From Sclerotinia nivalis (Eukaryota > Ascomycota > Leotiomycetes > Helotiales > Sclerotiniaceae): a stretch of DNA of 64,000 nt. The notes beneath the pieces are model-generated. The model was not told where the DNA came from, made no database searches, and saw nothing but the letters and a program-made list of their open reading frames with translations. Position numbers and translations under genes: made by a program. Below, one piece after another: positions 23,691 to 33,284 of the stretch. The stretch is taken from assembly GCA_029531795.1 (NCBI GenBank), contig JAPEIS010000003.1, forward strand, positions 3,202,050 to 3,266,049, given 5' to 3'. Each line of letters opens with the position of its first letter. The stretch's first letter is position 1.

Positions 23691-25433
23691 GTTGATATCC
23701 GGTAAAGAGCTATCTTATTTCAAAAACTGTTTTTTATCGCTAATAGAATTGGTAGTGGTGTGCAAATAGTTTGATGATAATCTCTCCAAAAAGTTCATTC
23801 GAAAATCGAGATTGTGGTGTGTCTTTTCTTTGCTATTGATTGTCAAACCGAAAAGAGGAATCTGTATTTGTTAAGATTATCAAGGACTAAATAATATTAT
23901 TATAAAGAATCGTTATTTATTATTTATTGTTTGCGAAATGCTGGATACTCTTTGCAATACAAAAATTTATATTAAACTTGATATCATTGCAGCGTTCAAC
24001 AAATTGTGAATCGCTGAAGGGGATGAATAGAAAACTGTATTCATTATTCGTTTTGGTCTTTTTGAATCTCTGGTTATGCCTTTCGGTTTTTGCAATGCGC
24101 TTACATCGTTCCAATATTATATCAATTATATGCTTTTCGATGAGTTGGATAAGTATTGCATTGTATATCTCGATGACATCTTAATCTATTTCGATAATCC
24201 TGTAGAGTATAAAGAGTATATCCGCCAAGTAGTTCAAAAGTTAATGAATGCTGGATTACAGATTGATATTAACAAATGCAAATTCGAAATCATGAAGACA
24301 AAGTATTTGAATCTTATCATTACAATCGAAGGTATCGAAATGGATCAAGAAAAGGTTACAGCTATTACATTTTGGGAATTGCCTTTATATGTAAAAAATT
24401 TACAACGATTTCTTGGTTTCGCCAATTTCTATCGATGTTTTATAAAATTTTTTTCAAAGATTTGTTGCTCTCTCAACGATCTCTTGTAGAAGAATATTAT
24501 ATGAGATTGGACTGTAGATCATATAAAGGCTTTTGATGCTTTAAAAAGAGTTTTCACAATAGCGCCGGTTTTGGTATACTTTGATTATAAGCGGAAAACT
24601 GTTTTGGAAACCGACGCTTCCGATTGGGCTTCAGAAGGAGTTCTCTCGCAATACGATGATGATAACGTTTTGTATCCAATCGCTTACTTTTCATCTAAGT
24701 ATATAGCAACGGAATACAATTATGAGATCTATGACAAAAAACTACTCGTTATTATCAAGACAATAGAAGAATGGCGTCTAGAGTTTCAAGGCTTATAAAA
24801 GAAATTCGAGATTCTCATTGATTACAAAAACTTTGAATATTTTATGATTACAAAAACTCTCAATCAACGGTAAATGCGATAGTTTGAATTTCTGTTTCAA
24901 TATAATTTCTGTATAGTCTATCGACTAGGAAACAAAGCTATTCGATCAGATGCATTAAGTAGAAAATACGAAGATCGGTTGTATCGCTCTGATCCAAACG
25001 ATGAGCGTCTAAAGAATCGAAAACGTGTTGTTCTCCCTTAGAATTGTTTTGACGACGATTTTTATAAGGATTTGATTGGGTATATCAATTTGGCATTAGT
25101 GGAGATAATAGTACTATTCTACGATTAATCAATTGATACCTTAATCGATGTAGTGTATACTAGGTCCGATATCGCAGATCAACTTATTTTTGTTCTTAAC
25201 GATTCATCGATGATTAAATGGTTAAAAGAATATTGTAAAACCCTCCGGATTGTTATACAAGATTGTTCGGTCCAAAATAATAGAATTTATTACCGGGATA
25301 AGATTTGGGTTCCACCAGACGATAAACTCAAACTCCAAATTATCTATCGAACTCATTCTTCTGGTCTTGCTAGCTATTCTGGTCGAACTAAAACAATCGA
25401 TTTTGTTTCTTGTATATACTAATGGCCTAACAT
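23691..25433 (+). pseudogene. Gypsy pol remnant: RT, RNase H, integrase N-terminus
   Basis: RT blocks: NNIIIKNRY, IYIKLDIIAAFNKL, MPFGFCNALTSFQYYIN and the catalytic YLDDILIY, then GLQIDINKCKFEI and FLGFANFYRCFI. RNase H: ETDASDWASEGVLSQ, YDKKLLVIIKTIEEWR, and the tether LGNKAIRSDALSRK. Integrase zinc-finger region: a RTHSSGLASYSGRTKT-like H..H block, after which the element ends near 25433. Stops interrupt it at likely Gln and Trp codons (for example NKL*IAEGDE*KT). It lacks the DDE core of integrase. Confidence 0.88.
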
Positions 25434-25449
25434 GCATTTAGAGATCGCA

Positions 25450-25662
25450 TATCACGGAGGCAGCAGACAGGATAACAGAAATCACTTTTATTGATAAGAC
25501 GTAGCTCGAAGAGCTACGTTTCTATAGAAGGAACGGTTCCTTAAATACATTTATGTGTAGCGCTAGCCCCGACCGGGGCTAGCCTACACTTATCCGAGGT
25601 CCGACTCCTATGGGTCGGAACCCGAGCGGTCTCCGTATACCATATACGGGGACCCCGTGACA
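25450..25662. repeat. Solo LTR packed with hairpins (213 bp)
   Basis: Borders TATCACGG and CCGTGACA form an 8-bp inverted pair with one mismatch (C-to-T at the left). The minus-strand reading has AATAAAAGTGATTTC near its 3' end, so minus orientation is likelier. Four stem-loops occur: 25499-25519 (9-bp perfect arms, GAA loop), 25555-25589 (15-bp arms with one bulge around GCTAGCCCC/GGGGCTAGC), about 25601-25618, and 25628-25654 (CCGTATA/TATACGG core). It is much richer in GC than its neighbours. The 5-bp flanks (tcgca, caact) are not a duplication. It separates the Gypsy relic from the helicase relic, so a deletion or recombination probably used it. Confidence 0.7.
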
Positions 25663-27530
25663 CAACTTCATTATAAAGCTTTCTTTAATAATTGATTCAA
25701 TACTAATTAAAATAAGATTTTTAAATTCTCGATTTTCTTTCCAAATAGAACAAGGAATATTGAAGCTTTTAGCTCTATTTAAAATATCAGCTTTTAAAGT
25801 AATTAAAGGGAGAACGATAATAGTGATTTTTGAAGTAATTAAAGAACTAGTTAATAAATAATTTAAAGATTTATCACTATTTGTAGGCAAAACCCCTAAA
25901 ATATAAGGAACTTTTAATAATATACTTTTTATTAAAGTCTCCTGTTCTGGGATTCTAAAAGAGGCAGTTGAATTATTTAAAAAGTCTTTTAATAATTAAT
26001 TTAAAATAGCATTGGAAAAGGCGGTATTGGAAAACGATTGAAATTCTGAAACTTTCAGCCTTTTGATCATTTTATTAGACTTTTCATTAATAGAACTACT
26101 TTCTCAACAATATTTGCGAGAATTGATTGGATTAGATTCTTTATTATATTTAATTATTAAGCTATTTAAAATTGAATCTTTTTCTTTTAATATGATTTGA
26201 TTTCTAATATGTAGACTATTGATAAAAGGATTTAATTCAATCATATAATCTTTTAATCCAAAAAATTCATGAAAATACAAACTTAACTCTAAATATTTAT
26301 TTTGCTTATTTAATGGAATATTTTTAAATGCAATAGTAGAATGCCCATAATGTATATAATCAATTTTAGAATTATATTCTATTAAACTACTTTGAAATTG
26401 ATGTGTACTAGCTTTAATCAAATCATCTTTAAGAATTAAATTACTTAAATTTTTTTTTTTTTTTATAAATTCTCTTATAATTCCTACAATTATTTATCTA
26501 TATTTTTGAAGATTCAAATTAAAATCTAATATTATTTCTGAATATTTTTGAAGAGAATAAGAAAGATTTAAAGAAACGAGAGAACACTGATTCAAATATC
26601 CTAAATAAGGATTTATTAAATTAAAATCAAATTTAGTATTAGTAATATTCAATACTTTTATAAAAGGATCAACACAAACAATATATTTTAATAGAATATT
26701 AGAAACAGATACAGGCAAATATTTCAGTTTTGAAGCACGAGATTCTGTACGAGATCTTGATTTGTCAGCAGAGATATTTGTAATAAATAGAGAACTACCA
26801 ATATCTAAAAACAATTCTCTTTGATCTTTATTCGAATTTTGATATCTTAATGTACATAATTCACTACCTCTTGAAGGTAAGCCACTAGTCAAATAAATTA
26901 GTAATAAAAGCATCTTCTTAAATTCGAAAATAGTCTTCAAATATTTTTTATAATTCGATTTATTCAACTTTAAATTATTATTCGAAACTATAAAGAATTG
27001 ATCTCTTAATCTTTCAATTTCAATCACTTTATTGATTAGAAATTCATCATTTGATTTAACATTTGGATGAAAATCTTTGAAAGATTTAAAAGGAGTTTTA
27101 TTTTCACGATCTTCATATTTACTAAAATCTTCAATCTTATATGTGAAAATTCATCTAAATCAATATTTAAAAGAATTGATTTATTAAAGAAAGAATAAGT
27201 AGAATCTAAAATCGATTTAATTAGCTTCTTTAGATTATCTACACTAATTGTGATATCTTTATAAGAAAGCGTATTTGCATGACTAGTACTAATAATAATT
27301 GAACTCTCACTAGATAATTCTTTATTTACTTTAAAAGCATAATTGCGATGCAATAGAATTTCAGCTAAAGCATTTTGACAATGATTTTGAAAGTAATTAG
27401 TCATGAATCGAGATAAAATCGAATTTAACTTATAATTAGAATTAATAATCAATTGACGAATAGAATGTTCAATAACACATAATTGACTACAATAAATAAA
27501 TTGAGAATAATATTGAGATAATTGAAGGGT
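25663..27530 (-). pseudogene. Telomere-linked, RecQ-like helicase (TLH type), degenerate
   Basis: On the minus strand: YSQFIYCSQLCVIEHSIRQL (about 27510), an SRFMTNYFQ region, one frameshift near 27150, then MLLLIYLTSGLPSRGSELCTLRY (in part) and a DKSRSRTESRASKLKYLP block. These resemble the N-terminal region of the large fungal subtelomeric DEAD/RecQ helicases. Further down come HYGHST and then the start of the helicase core, TIIVLPLITLKADILNRAK and LILISIESIIKESF (motif Ia/II region). The solo LTR at 25662 cuts it there. Frame breaks and extreme AT content show it is dead. Such helicases are typically the last genes before telomeres, so a relic 38 kb inside suggests an old chromosome end. 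Confidence 0.62.
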
Positions 27531-28800
27531 ATCTATGGTTATCTTTGCCCTTTAACGTGCATCACGTTAAACGTCCATGCTTTTATTAGGGTGCTCCACC
27601 TGGTTTGACGTGGTGTCGATCGTTCCGCTTTACGTGTAGTCGATGCGTTGTAGTCCGATCATACTCTCACTGCTTTATTTGATTGGTAGAAAATTACTCT
27701 AAATTTTTCAGCTGCGAAAACTAAACCCAAATGTTTCCTGTCGGTAGTACTGTACCACGGACATAGAATGGTAGTGCTGCTCATATGGCAGCAATGATCA
27801 TGGTATCTTGTGATACTATAGACATTCTTTTTATAGTAGTAGGGGATATAGTAAGGGTTTTCACTTGTTGTGAGACTTAGGATAAAGTTGTATCAAAAGA
27901 TCTAATGGACTTGGGAATCATTCGATTGGTTAGAGAGGCAATTTGTTGACGGAGTGTTTCAAGTTGATCTTTGAAAACTTGGGCTAAAATAGTTGATCTT
28001 ATGTTATGAGGCAATGTGTTCGATGGGGATAATATTTGGATGAATGGGGTAAGTTCTTTTGAAAATCAATTTTAGATAAATCGGTATTGGTCTGGACGAA
28101 GAGTTTTTTGGTGTTTTGATGACTGGTTTGTTTATGGGTTTAATTAAGATGGGTTTGTTGTGCGAATGTTAGGGTTTTATAAAAACGACTTAGTACAAGT
28201 ATGAGAAGACGAAGGAGGAGTATTTGGTGCTGGGTATAGTTGATGGGCTTTTCCGTAACGATTCAGGAGTTTTCTTGGCGAAATTGGTTGATGATTTGTT
28301 ATAGGCATTTATCTTTTGATTTCGATTTGTATATAGTATTGTTGGTGAATTGTTTAACGATTTAATCGTCAAATTCCATATCCATAGGGTTTTCTTTTTT
28401 CGGGAGTGCTTTCTTGTTAGTTAGGTGTAGATAGTACAAACTATCTCACCAACTTGGACAACAGACAAGCCACAGTCCTTAGCACAACATGTAAACTGCT
28501 CATTTAACCAGCCAATAGTGTAAATCATACATTCTACTTGTTTTTGTCCCAGGATAACTATTCCAGGACAAGTCATGACTTCGGACTAGACTAAGAACAA
28601 TCTCCTACATATAAACTTTAGTTTGAGACATCCATCCTCCTTGCATCAGATCAATAGCAAGATCGACATTCTCAGAACTGTAAAAAGTATAATAAGTACT
28701 GTATTCTCCACATCTCACTTGGTTTTTCATCACATCTCATATAAAGTTACTAACTTTCGAAAACACCTTTTTGATTTATCTATTACCTCTGCAAACCAAT
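27531..28800. other. AT-rich remnant sequence with no confident gene
   Basis: Contains a palindrome TTAACGTG..CACGTTAA (about 27552-27570). Minus-strand fragments reading HNIRSTILAQVFKDQLETL and RQQIASLTNRMIPKS, with stops, look like a gag-type coiled coil of another element. From about 28430 on, composition returns to normal and this is the probable promoter side of the gene at 28801. Confidence 0.4.
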
Positions 28801-30000
28801 ATGACGAATGCAACACAAGACTATGGCGACCTCAGAGTCACTATGACCTCAGCCTTCGACTGGGTATGGAGCGATAAGGGTAGTGGAGCCTCTAAGGACT
28901 TTGAAGCCTACCATCCGAAAGCTCAGGGAAACTTGCGTCCTTTAGGATCTCTTGGTTTTTCTTCCTATGGTCACAGGAATGGGAAGTTTGCTGCCCTTCT
29001 TATTGGAAACAACCCAAGTTCTACAGGTCAAGCAGCAGTCGCTAGTCCTACCGGATACGATCAAATCTGGCGTGATGAGAAGAGCGGAGCAGATTATAAC
29101 GGATCTTTCTGGAGGCCCAGAGCACCGAGTGGGTACGTCTCACTCGGAGATGTATGTTCAGGATCTTGGAATACCCCTAGTACTGACAAGATTTGGTGCG
29201 TTCGTTCTGATTTGGTTCAAAGCTCGAACTACTTCAAGCTCAAAGTTTGGGATGATCGTAGGTCAGGAGCTAAGTCTGATTGTTCTGTGTGGGACATTGG
29301 ACTCCCTTCTATTGGTGTGAACGGGAGAGAAAAAATCCCGATCTCATCCGAGACTTTCCGCGCCAATAACAGCTGGTCTGAGCCCAACAATAGCCTCGCA
29401 CAAGTTCTCACCCTACCAAACCCTAAAAAGTATACGGAGTTCACTGCTCCTCCACCATCTTTTACGAAAAACAATCTCCCAAAAGGTGGTGATGTATTCA
29501 ACCGCATTGATCAATGCCAAGCCACGCTTCCTTTCACTGTCTACTTCTCCCCCAGAGACGAGGCAAGCCTTAGAACTATCAGTTACCCATTCTGCAGTCT
29601 CACCAGAAGAATCGCTTGGTATGCTCACACGGTGCATACCAATGACAGCGGAGGCGTAATTTCCGACTCTACCACAATCACAAAGGGTGTCAGTAAGACG
29701 CTTTCAGAAGAGATGACGCACTCCGCAGGAGTCTCAATCTCTGCCTCGTATGGTATCAAGGGGTTCAGTATGGATATGAGTCTCAATTATCAATTTACAT
29801 CGACTACTTCCTCCTCCTTCAACGAGTACGAATCAACTGAGCGTACGCAAGCATATAATGTTCCACCATATGAATGTATTATTTTCCTCAGCAAGCGGAT
29901 TTGGATCCAGGCCACCCGCGCAGATGGGTCTATCGTTCTCAGAGAAATCAATTTCAACGCTAACGATGACATTCATCTTATCGGAATCCCTCTTAAGTAG
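28801..30000 (+). CDS. Vps62-like repeat protein with beta-rich, possibly pore-forming C-terminal domain (399 aa)
   Basis: Single intact exon; the ATG at 28801 has A at -3. Residues about 15-150 hold Vps62/DUF946-like units: a W-SDKGSGA..F..Y module with GNLRPLGSLGFSSYG, then YDQIWRDEKSGAD..FWRPRAPSGYVSLGDV and IWCVRSDLV. A third, weaker unit is KVWDDRRSGAKSDCSVW. The C-terminal 150 residues switch to alternating polar/hydrophobic beta strands with Ser/Thr-rich turns (TITKGVSKTLSEE, SMDMSLNYQFTSTTSSS) and end in a strand-rich W..TRADGS segment. That pattern recalls aerolysin/MTX-type beta-pore modules, but this is inference from composition only. No signal peptide is visible. Vps62 itself is named for vacuolar sorting; most fungal relatives are uncharacterised. 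A role in defence or competition is possible but unproven. Confidence 0.72.
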   Translation: MTNATQDYGDLRVTMTSAFDWVWSDKGSGASKDFEAYHPKAQGNLRPLGSLGFSSYGHRNGKFAALLIGNNPSSTGQAAVASPTGYDQIWRDEKSGADYNGSFWRPRAPSGYVSLGDVCSGSWNTPSTDKIWCVRSDLVQSSNYFKLKVWDDRRSGAKSDCSVWDIGLPSIGVNGREKIPISSETFRANNSWSEPNNSLAQVLTLPNPKKYTEFTAPPPSFTKNNLPKGGDVFNRIDQCQATLPFTVYFSPRDEASLRTISYPFCSLTRRIAWYAHTVHTNDSGGVISDSTTITKGVSKTLSEEMTHSAGVSISASYGIKGFSMDMSLNYQFTSTTSSSFNEYESTERTQAYNVPPYECIIFLSKRIWIQATRADGSIVLREINFNANDDIHLIGIPLK

Positions 30001-30813
30001 ACGATGATATGGTTGTTGATTAGGTGGAGTTGAATATCGAATTTCTTTTGGTCGGTAATGAGTACGAAGTTAGGACCTTAGCTCAATGTGATGATCTACA
30101 AGACCTGAGGATCTTATCTCTCCGTGGGGGTAACAGCAGAAACTTGGGCAGGAAGAGAGTTATGTGGTTAGCCACAATCATTACTTGGAAATACTACTGA
30201 TCAATGAAGGTCTAAATCAGCAAGATGTAATTTCCTTGTTATCTCCATTGATTCAAGTAGCATTTCTTACGGTCAGTTATTATCTCAATATAGACTCTGT
30301 TTGACACTTGCCATTACTCACGTGATGTAAGCTGTTTTGTTTTGCGCCACCTGTGTGGCTTGTGTTTATCTAACAAACCACCTCGATCGCGATTATTCGA
30401 TCAATCATCAATATATAGTATTCACAAGGGCGATGTAGCCTTGTAGGCGTCTTTGATTTGAACCGAGAAAAAACAAATCAGTATCAGACTTCTATATTTT
30501 GGTACAAGCTCTGCCTATCAGGGTTCCCTTAAAAAAATTCGACTCACACTAATCCCCATCTCGCATAGTTACTTACTTGATAGCAAAAACAAAGGAAGAT
30601 TAGAGTGCCAAATTCTTTCTTGTAGCAAGGTCCCGCTCTCGATACGGGCGTTAAAACCCTCCAGAACTATCCTTAGAGAATCCAGCTCCTTCCGCGTATG
30701 ATTGAAGGCATTAGTGGTTATCTCTATCATCTCTATCCTCTATCCTCTTCTGCAAATTACTGCTTTATTATATGCTCGTTTTTCATTCGCAAAGCATGAT
30801 ATGACATACCAGC
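30001..30813. other. Intergenic region between convergent genes
   Basis: The two flanking genes converge here. I see only AT-rich 3' flanks and no recognisable ORF, repeat or RNA. Confidence 0.5.
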
Positions 30814-31835
30814 TCAAACCGTCGGCTTCCCTTCCTCCCCACCCATCTTATTTTTCCATGTTCCCGCATAATGATAGGATACCAGAACGGGCCCTTGATC
30901 CTTTGGTACGGAACTCTGACTCGCAGCAAACGCATTTCCTGGTAATATCAGCACATCGTGAATGAGCTTCGCACTTCTCAGTCCTGTAATATGCCGGTCG
31001 TCGAGCTCCCTTTCAAGTATACGATTCAAACTCTTCGCAATACTCCATGTCATCCTCTTTGGGCCCGTGAGGTCCACCACCTGAGGGATCATATCGATTC
31101 GTATACCATCGATCGAAACATTGTGTTGTCGTGCTACCTCATCGGCATCCACCAAAATATCGTCGATAACCTGCATCATATAGAGAAAGTGGGGCTTTGC
31201 TATTATCATCCAACTCGCAAACTGGGCGTACAGGAAGTTGTCATTCTCCCATGGCCAATCAAATTCTAAGCCGACGACAAGATTTGCGGCTTCTCGATAT
31301 CCTTTCAGAACCCATCGATCTATCGGTACTTCATCGCACGAAACGTCTAAATCCATCCACATTCCACCCTTAGCGTACAGGATTAAGTATCTCAGCAGAT
31401 TCGTTCTTAGAATCGGCACGTTGAGTAAGAAGTATGTAGTGATGATGCTGAATCGATCCGAGAACCATTTGTAGACGTATTCGCTCGTTGTCTCATCATT
31501 AAGTATTTCGTATTTGTATGATGGACTAAGATCAAGGCAATGATTTTTGGAGCTCTCAGCCTCGGTGGAAACGTCCAGAGGTCCAGATTTGTACCATATC
31601 TCTTTGGGGGGAAAACCGCAGCTGTAGGAGTTGATATAGGTGCGGAGGTAATCACTTTGAAGCTGGATGGATTGGTAGATATCGGCACTGTATTGCAGCC
31701 TTCGGAAGAAACAGAAGGGGCACTAAAGCCGAGGTTGATGAAGTAGTCATATTTGGCTGAGATTAAGAGAAAGACGAAGACAACAACAATTAACAAAAGA
31801 GAAGTGTGAGATCTGAAAGATGTTTGGCGAAACAT
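30814..31835 (-). pseudogene. GT32-type glycosyltransferase (DXD sugar-binding), one frameshift
   Basis: The minus-strand ATG at 31835 starts MFRQTSFRSHTSLLLIVVVF, a short cytosolic tail plus a single transmembrane anchor, as in Golgi type II enzymes. After a Ser/Thr/Pro stem the frame breaks at a run of six C (plus-strand G run 31606-31611). With one more C the frame would carry on into PKEIWYKSG, LSPSYKYEILND, VYKWFSDRF and then RTNLLRYLILYAKGGMWMDL. DVSCDE follows, so the DXD motif is MDLDV. This is the OCH1/GT32 fold. The end reads SYHYAGTWKN. Total with repair would be about 340 aa. The family transfers hexoses to glycans or sphingolipids in the Golgi. A homopolymer sequencing error would restore a normal gene. 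Confidence 0.8.
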
Positions 31836-32015
31836 GATCCGGGATTCAAGATATATTGAGCTAAGCGATTTTTGTGTGATAAATTCAAGTGAAGAAAGCA
31901 CAAACATATACAGTCGCTAACGAAATCGGCTTCCCCTCTAACTCACTTTGAAAGTTTCACTTCTACACGCCAGACAGGGGTACTTGTAAGCGCTTTACCG
32001 AAAATAGCCTAGTCT

Positions 32016-32067
32016 TTGCATAAATGTTGATTTGATTGATTGATTGAATTAACGTTGCATAAATGTT
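32016..32067 (-). mobile_element. Micro-insertion: only 26 bp of LINE 3' tail, with 13-bp target duplication
   Basis: Identical 13-mers ttgcataaatgtt at 32016-32028 and 32055-32067 flank 26 bp (32029-32054) made of (GATT)n followed by GAATTAACG. That is the complement of the LINE family's tail and last 3' UTR bases as seen at 17612-17640 and 44336-44369. It is an extreme 5' truncation of the same family. Confidence 0.85.
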
Positions 32068-33284
32068 ATTAGCACTCTACAATACCCTTTGCCCCGTACT
32101 TTACGCGCTCTCACTCTATGCGCTCTCACCTTGAGAGTCGGTTGCGCAAAAGAATCCCGGACATGTTGATCAAGCTCTCTATATCCATTAAACGACCTGT
32201 TGTATGGTGTGTAATAGACAGTTATATTGATTTTATTATATTGGGCTGGATTCAAGTAGTGTTTTATTTAAAATAAATTTGTTGAATGATGAGTGATGAG
32301 AGGAAATGATAGTTAAGGAGGTGTTGACGCATTGGAGCTCAAAGCGGGGTAAATCGTCCACGTGACCAACCTACCCTCACTAAATCTTGGATAGCTTTCT
32401 CCGCCAAAACTATAAATCAGTAAACCCAGTACAGATCTCGCAATTCAAGATATCATTTTATCCTGACTTAATATTTGGAACCTGATTCATAATTATCTAC
32501 AGTATCCTACTAAATATTTTCACAAGAAATAACTTTCGGAACTTCAAAAAGTGTTGTTTCGCCGGAAATCTGAGTAGTAGCCACTACGCCCTCACAAAAA
32601 AGTGGCAGTTCACTGATACCCCCGCCACAAGAGGTAGGATACCAAACTCTAGTTAGTACTTTCCTATTGATCGTTGACAAACAATAATGTGCATTGAAAG
32701 TCATTCAATGATCATAATTGTATCTTCAAATTGTGTAATATTTCTTTGACATTATTCTATCGGTTCGTTCTATCATGGAATCATCTACATATGTGTTGAC
32801 TAAAACTTTTAAGTCTGTTTTTTCATTCGCCAACAGAAAGAGTCACCGTAACGATAAGGTCATCATATCGATAAGGTCATCATGCCAAAAAGGTCATCAT
32901 ATATCCCCCCATTGATAAGGATCCAACTTCCGCCGAAGTCATCATCAAGGTTAAATTGCTGACCTTCTTTTGGTCTTGATGACTCTTTTTCTCTGGCAAG
33001 CAATAATATTCGTACTGATGATGTTTCTTTCAATATGATAAGTAGTAACGATTTCAAAAAGTAGTTTGGTAGTATTTGTGCTTACAGATGATTGATTACA
33101 AAACAGTGAAAGTATTTTGAGGGTCAGATTTATTCAGCCATCATGTCACAATGCATTGTAGCAAGCTTTCGGATCCGGTATATTGCTCTAAGTACTTAAT
33201 CACTAAGCTTATGTCTCTTGATCACATGATCTACTTCCTTCTTTCATCGCGAGTCTGTCCATTCATTCTTCTCCCATTCCTCCA
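32068..33284. other. Intergenic region with a short AAGGTCATCAT repeat
   Basis: No gene recognised. A three-fold short repeat of the unit aaggtcatcat lies at about 32859-32900. A minus-strand frame at 32510-32704 (TRVWYPTSCGGGISELP..) has no family match. The last 200 bases are the 3' flank of the insulysin-like gene. Confidence 0.45.

Larger units (their letters stand above)
14402..25449 (+). mobile_element. Decayed Gypsy (Ty3) LTR retrotransposon, split by a LINE, 3' end lost
   Basis: Order is 5' LTR, gag (about 14960-16140), protease (about 16320-16630), a spacer to 17609, then the nested minus-strand LINE (17610-23587). Reverse transcriptase (about 23690-24490), RNase H (24571-25000) and the integrase N-terminus (25153-25433) follow. 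The two halves are joined by an 11-bp duplication (tacgataaagg at 17599-17609 and 23588-23598). The 3' part of integrase and the 3' LTR are missing; a different LTR starts at 25450. Stop codons are frequent (many TAA/TAG where Gln is expected) and the DNA is very AT-rich, consistent with RIP-like decay. Confidence 0.88.

Noticed and set aside
23045..23695. 216-codon plus-strand ORF
   Set aside because: Antisense to LINE ORF1; its complement carries the recognisable protein.
30702..31474. Plus-strand ORFs over the glycosyltransferase
   Set aside because: Antisense to the DXD-bearing GT32 gene on the minus strand.
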